From Alphaproteobacteria bacterium (lineage in GTDB: Bacteria > Pseudomonadota > Alphaproteobacteria > ATCC43930 > CGMCC-115725): a DNA stretch of 36,023 nt. Shown here in pieces: positions 33,927 to 36,023 of this stretch. The stretch is from assembly GCA_019240125.1 (NCBI GenBank), contig JAFAYW010000175.1, forward strand, positions 1-36,023, written 5' to 3'. The notes below the pieces were generated by a model. That model searched no databases and was not told where the DNA came from. It was given only the letters and a program-made list of their open reading frames with translations. How positions within the stretch are numbered: position 1 is the first letter of the stretch; each line of letters begins with the position of its first letter. The translations under genes were made by a program, and so were the position numbers.

Positions 33927-34541
33927 TTAGCGCCGCCAGTCTTCGCGGAGGACCGCGAAGAGGAGATGGTCCTGCCATTTGCCGTCGATCAGCAGATAGT
34001 TGCGGGCATAGCCCTCCTGCTGAAAGCCGGTGCGCAACAGCAGCGCGCGGCTGGGCACGTTGGTCGGCAGGCAGGCGGCCTCGACCCGGTGCAGCCGCAA
34101 CCGGTCAAAGGCGAAATCGAGCACCAGCGGCAGGGCTGCTGTCATGTAGCCCTGGCGGGCATAGGGCTCGCCGACCCAGTAGCCGAGGCTGGCCGTTTCC
34201 GCGACACCGCGGCGTAAATTCGACAGGCCGATACCGCCGGCGAGCCGCTCGTCGTTGCGGAAGATGAAGAAATTATAGCCCTGGTCGCCGCGCCAATCCT
34301 CGGCATAGCGCGTGACGCGGGCGCGGTAGCTGACCCGGCTCAGCGCGTCAGGAGGCCAGCTCGGCTCCCACGGCGTCAGGAACTCGCGAGAGCGGGCCCG
34401 GATCGTCGCCCATTCCTCGTAGTCGCCGCGTTCGGGCGGACGCAGGAAAACCCGCTCGCCGTCGAGCCGGAAGGGCTCCGCCCGAGATAGGAAAAGCCGT
34501 GGAAACGTCCTGCGTTGCGGAGCCATGGCGTCGAGTGCCAC
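33927..34541 (-). CDS. GNAT N-acetyltransferase, RimJ-like
   Basis: A 204-aa acetyltransferase of the RimJ/RimL group, which acetylates N-termini of ribosomal proteins or similar amines. The acetyl-CoA site shows in GYWVGEPYARQGYMTAALPLVLDFAF (split GYWVGEPYARQGYM and TAALPLVLDFAF), and the end VPSRALLLRTGFQQEGYARNYL is diagnostic, split as VPSRALLLRTGF and QQEGYARNYL. The GTG at 34541 is the far start; an ATG at 34526 is equally possible and neither has a clear Shine-Dalgarno. It follows the M16 peptidase gene after 20 bases. Confidence 0.9.
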   Translation of the reverse strand: MALDAMAPQRRTFPRLFLSRAEPFRLDGERVFLRPPERGDYEEWATIRARSREFLTPWEPSWPPDALSRVSYRARVTRYAEDWRGDQGYNFFIFRNDERLAGGIGLSNLRRGVAETASLGYWVGEPYARQGYMTAALPLVLDFAFDRLRLHRVEAACLPTNVPSRALLLRTGFQQEGYARNYLLIDGKWQDHLLFAVLREDWRR

Positions 34542-34561
34542 TCGCGGGGCGGGGCGGCCGC

Positions 34562-35821
34562 CTAAGCCGCCAGGCGCGCCTCGACGCGCGCGAAATCCTC
34601 GAGCGCGCCGACCGGGCCCAACGCCGCCAATGTCGGTGGCGCGTCACGCCAGCGCGACACGACCCGCGCGATCGCGGCGTCATCGACTGCCTCGATGCGC
34701 TTTACCATCTCGGGCGGGTCGAATGGGGTACCGTGGATCAGCAGGTACTGCGCCATCTGCTCGCAACGCGCCCCGGTGCTTTCCAGCGACATCAGGAGCC
34801 CGGCCTTCATCTGGGCCTTGGCGCGCGCCAATTCGCTTTCGCTGAACCCATCGGCAAGGCGCAAGGTCTCGTCACACAGCACCGGCACCAGTTCGGCCGC
34901 TTCCTCTTCTCCGGTGCCGGCATAGATGCCGAACAGGCCCCCATCGCGATAGCTGTGGGTGAAGGAGTTGATCGTGTAGACGAGACCGCGTTTCTCGCGC
35001 ACCTCCTGGAAGAGACGCGAGGACATGCCGCCGCCAAACGCGGTCGACAATACCGAGGCGGCGTAATAATCGGGGTCATCCAGCGTCAGCCCGCCAAACC
35101 CCAGAACGATATGCAGTTGTTCGAGGTCGCGCGCCTGCCGGAACTCGCCGCCGGTGTAGCGTGCCGCCTCGGTGCTGATCGCGCGCTCCGCCGGCATCTC
35201 CGATAGCAATCTGTCGGCGAGTTCGACGATGCGTTCGTGCTGGAGATTGCCCGAGGCCGACAGCACCATGCGGCCGGCGCTGTAATGGTCGCGCAGATAG
35301 CCGATCACCGCCTCGCGCGACAGCCGCCGGATGATCTCGGGGCTGCCGAGCACGGGCCGGCCCATTGCCTGGTCGGGAAAGGCGCGTTCCTGGAAATGGT
35401 CGAAGATGATGTCGTCGGGCGTGTCGTTGGCCTGGCCGATCTCCTGCAGGATGACCTGCCGCTCGCGCTCCATTTCGGCCGGCTCGAAATTCGAGTGCAG
35501 CAGAATGTCGGAGAGGATGTCGAGCGCCAGCGTCGTATCCTCTTTCAGCACCTTGGCGTAGTAGGCGGTGCTTTCGCGCGAGGTGTAGGCGTTGAGATGG
35601 CCGCCAACCGCCTCGATCTCCTCGGCAATGGCGCGCGCGCTGCGCCGCTCGGTGCCCTTGAAGGCCATGTGTTCGAGAAAATGCGCGACGCCGTTGATCT
35701 CGGGCGCCTCGTGCCGCGTGCCGACATCGACCCACAAGCCGAGCGAGACGGTATCGACGGTCGGGATGCGGTCGGTGACGATGCGCAGCCCGTTCGAGAG
35801 CGTGGCGAGGCGGGTTGTCAT
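34562..35821 (-). CDS. M16-family zinc metallopeptidase (processing-peptidase-like)
   Basis: A 419-aa zinc protease related to mitochondrial processing peptidase and pitrilysin. The inverted zinc motif HFLEH gives H47, E50 and H51, with E127 (VILQEIGQ) as third ligand. The C-terminal half keeps the glycine-rich loop FGGGMSSRLFQEVREKRGLVY (split FGGGMSSRLFQ and EVREKRGLVY). Alphaproteobacterial members are the closest bacterial relatives of the mitochondrial enzyme. Its ATG overlaps the thrC stop by 4 bases (ATGA). Confidence 0.95.
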   Translation of the reverse strand: MTTRLATLSNGLRIVTDRIPTVDTVSLGLWVDVGTRHEAPEINGVAHFLEHMAFKGTERRSARAIAEEIEAVGGHLNAYTSRESTAYYAKVLKEDTTLALDILSDILLHSNFEPAEMERERQVILQEIGQANDTPDDIIFDHFQERAFPDQAMGRPVLGSPEIIRRLSREAVIGYLRDHYSAGRMVLSASGNLQHERIVELADRLLSEMPAERAISTEAARYTGGEFRQARDLEQLHIVLGFGGLTLDDPDYYAASVLSTAFGGGMSSRLFQEVREKRGLVYTINSFTHSYRDGGLFGIYAGTGEEEAAELVPVLCDETLRLADGFSESELARAKAQMKAGLLMSLESTGARCEQMAQYLLIHGTPFDPPEMVKRIEAVDDAAIARVVSRWRDAPPTLAALGPVGALEDFARVEARLAA

Positions 35822-36023
35822 GCGGCCCCCCGGCTGGACCGGATCCGCCGCGCACGCGCACGCACGAAATTCGCCACGGCGGCAACATCGTTGGGCAACA
35901 CGGCAACCCGTTCGCGCCGGTCCATGATATCAGCGAGCGCAGGCGGCAAGGACGGCCGAATGCCGGTCGCGCGCGCGACTGCGTCGGGAAATTTTGCCGG
36001 ATGTGCGGTCGCCAGCGCGATCA
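35818..36023 (-). CDS. thrC: Threonine synthase, C-terminal end (partial)
   Basis: The last 67-68 residues of ThrC, which makes threonine from O-phosphohomoserine with PLP. The frame reads ALATAHPAKFPDAVARATG, then PSLPPALADIMDRRERVAV and LPNDVAAVANFV, a stretch characteristic of the ThrC C-terminus. The rest of the gene, with its PLP lysine, is right of the window. It overlaps the M16 gene by 4 bases, an arrangement common in alphaproteobacteria, and probably heads the thrC-M16-GNAT operon. Confidence 0.92.
   Translation of the reverse strand, partial: IALATAHPAKFPDAVARATGIRPSLPPALADIMDRRERVAVLPNDVAAVANFVRARARRIRSSRGAA

Overview
The window is GC-rich DNA from an alphaproteobacterium, possibly a Rhodospirillales- or Hyphomicrobiales-like lineage. 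The evidence is high-GC coding on both strands, a thrC/M16-peptidase overlap, a riboswitch-led thiO-thiS-thiG operon, many acyl-CoA and oxidoreductase genes, and a selenocysteine tRNA. Genus cannot be fixed from sequence alone.

Layout. (1) 1-3480 is the right end of an integrated island: the 3' part of an IS3-family transposase with its right terminus, a small AlpA-like HTH gene, a 358-aa protein of unknown function, a P4-type tyrosine integrase, and a 3' fragment of tRNA-Lys(CUU) that is probably the attachment-site copy. (2) 3613-5913 is the thiamine (thiazole) operon thiO-thiS-thiG behind a TPP riboswitch. thiO seems to start at an ATT codon, and its Shine-Dalgarno is the conserved 3' strand of the aptamer. 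(3) 6035-8080 holds three hairpins ending in a strong terminator (possible small RNA or leader) and a secreted peptidoglycan-binding protein. (4) 8098-12435 holds an ATP-grasp enzyme abutting a two-Rossmann flavoprotein, preceded by a gap with a 14-bp tandem repeat and short ORFs, then an acyl-CoA synthetase. (5) 12536-16673 carries N-formylglutamate amidohydrolase, a DUF1345 membrane protein, a tandem universal stress protein, a NUDIX hydrolase and a frameshifted ornithine cyclodeaminase/mu-crystallin gene. (6) 16684-19718 is a tight four-gene operon: SDR, four-cysteine secreted protein, DUF427, gamma-glutamyltransferase-like. (7) 19894-22368 is a CYTH-CHAD gene with an apparent ATC start behind a TauD-type dioxygenase. 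(8) 22442-26689 carries a degenerate receiver protein, a small glycine-rich secreted protein, a GMC oxidoreductase, a 28-bp inverted repeat pair and an acyl-CoA ligase. (9) 26808-33759 is a surface-polysaccharide block with three glycosyltransferases and two acyltransferases plus a small acidic protein. (10) 33786-36023 holds selC (tRNA-Sec), a GNAT acetyltransferase, an M16 peptidase and the end of thrC.

The clearest working units are the thiazole operon, the thrC-M16-GNAT run, the polysaccharide block and the SDR-to-GGT operon. The points most worth a second look are the two non-canonical start codons (thiO ATT, CYTH-CHAD ATC), each with a well-placed Shine-Dalgarno, the fusion of riboswitch and ribosome-binding site, the flavoprotein/ATP-grasp pair, and the triple-hairpin RNA candidate. 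No CRISPR array, phage structural genes or known defence system was seen.
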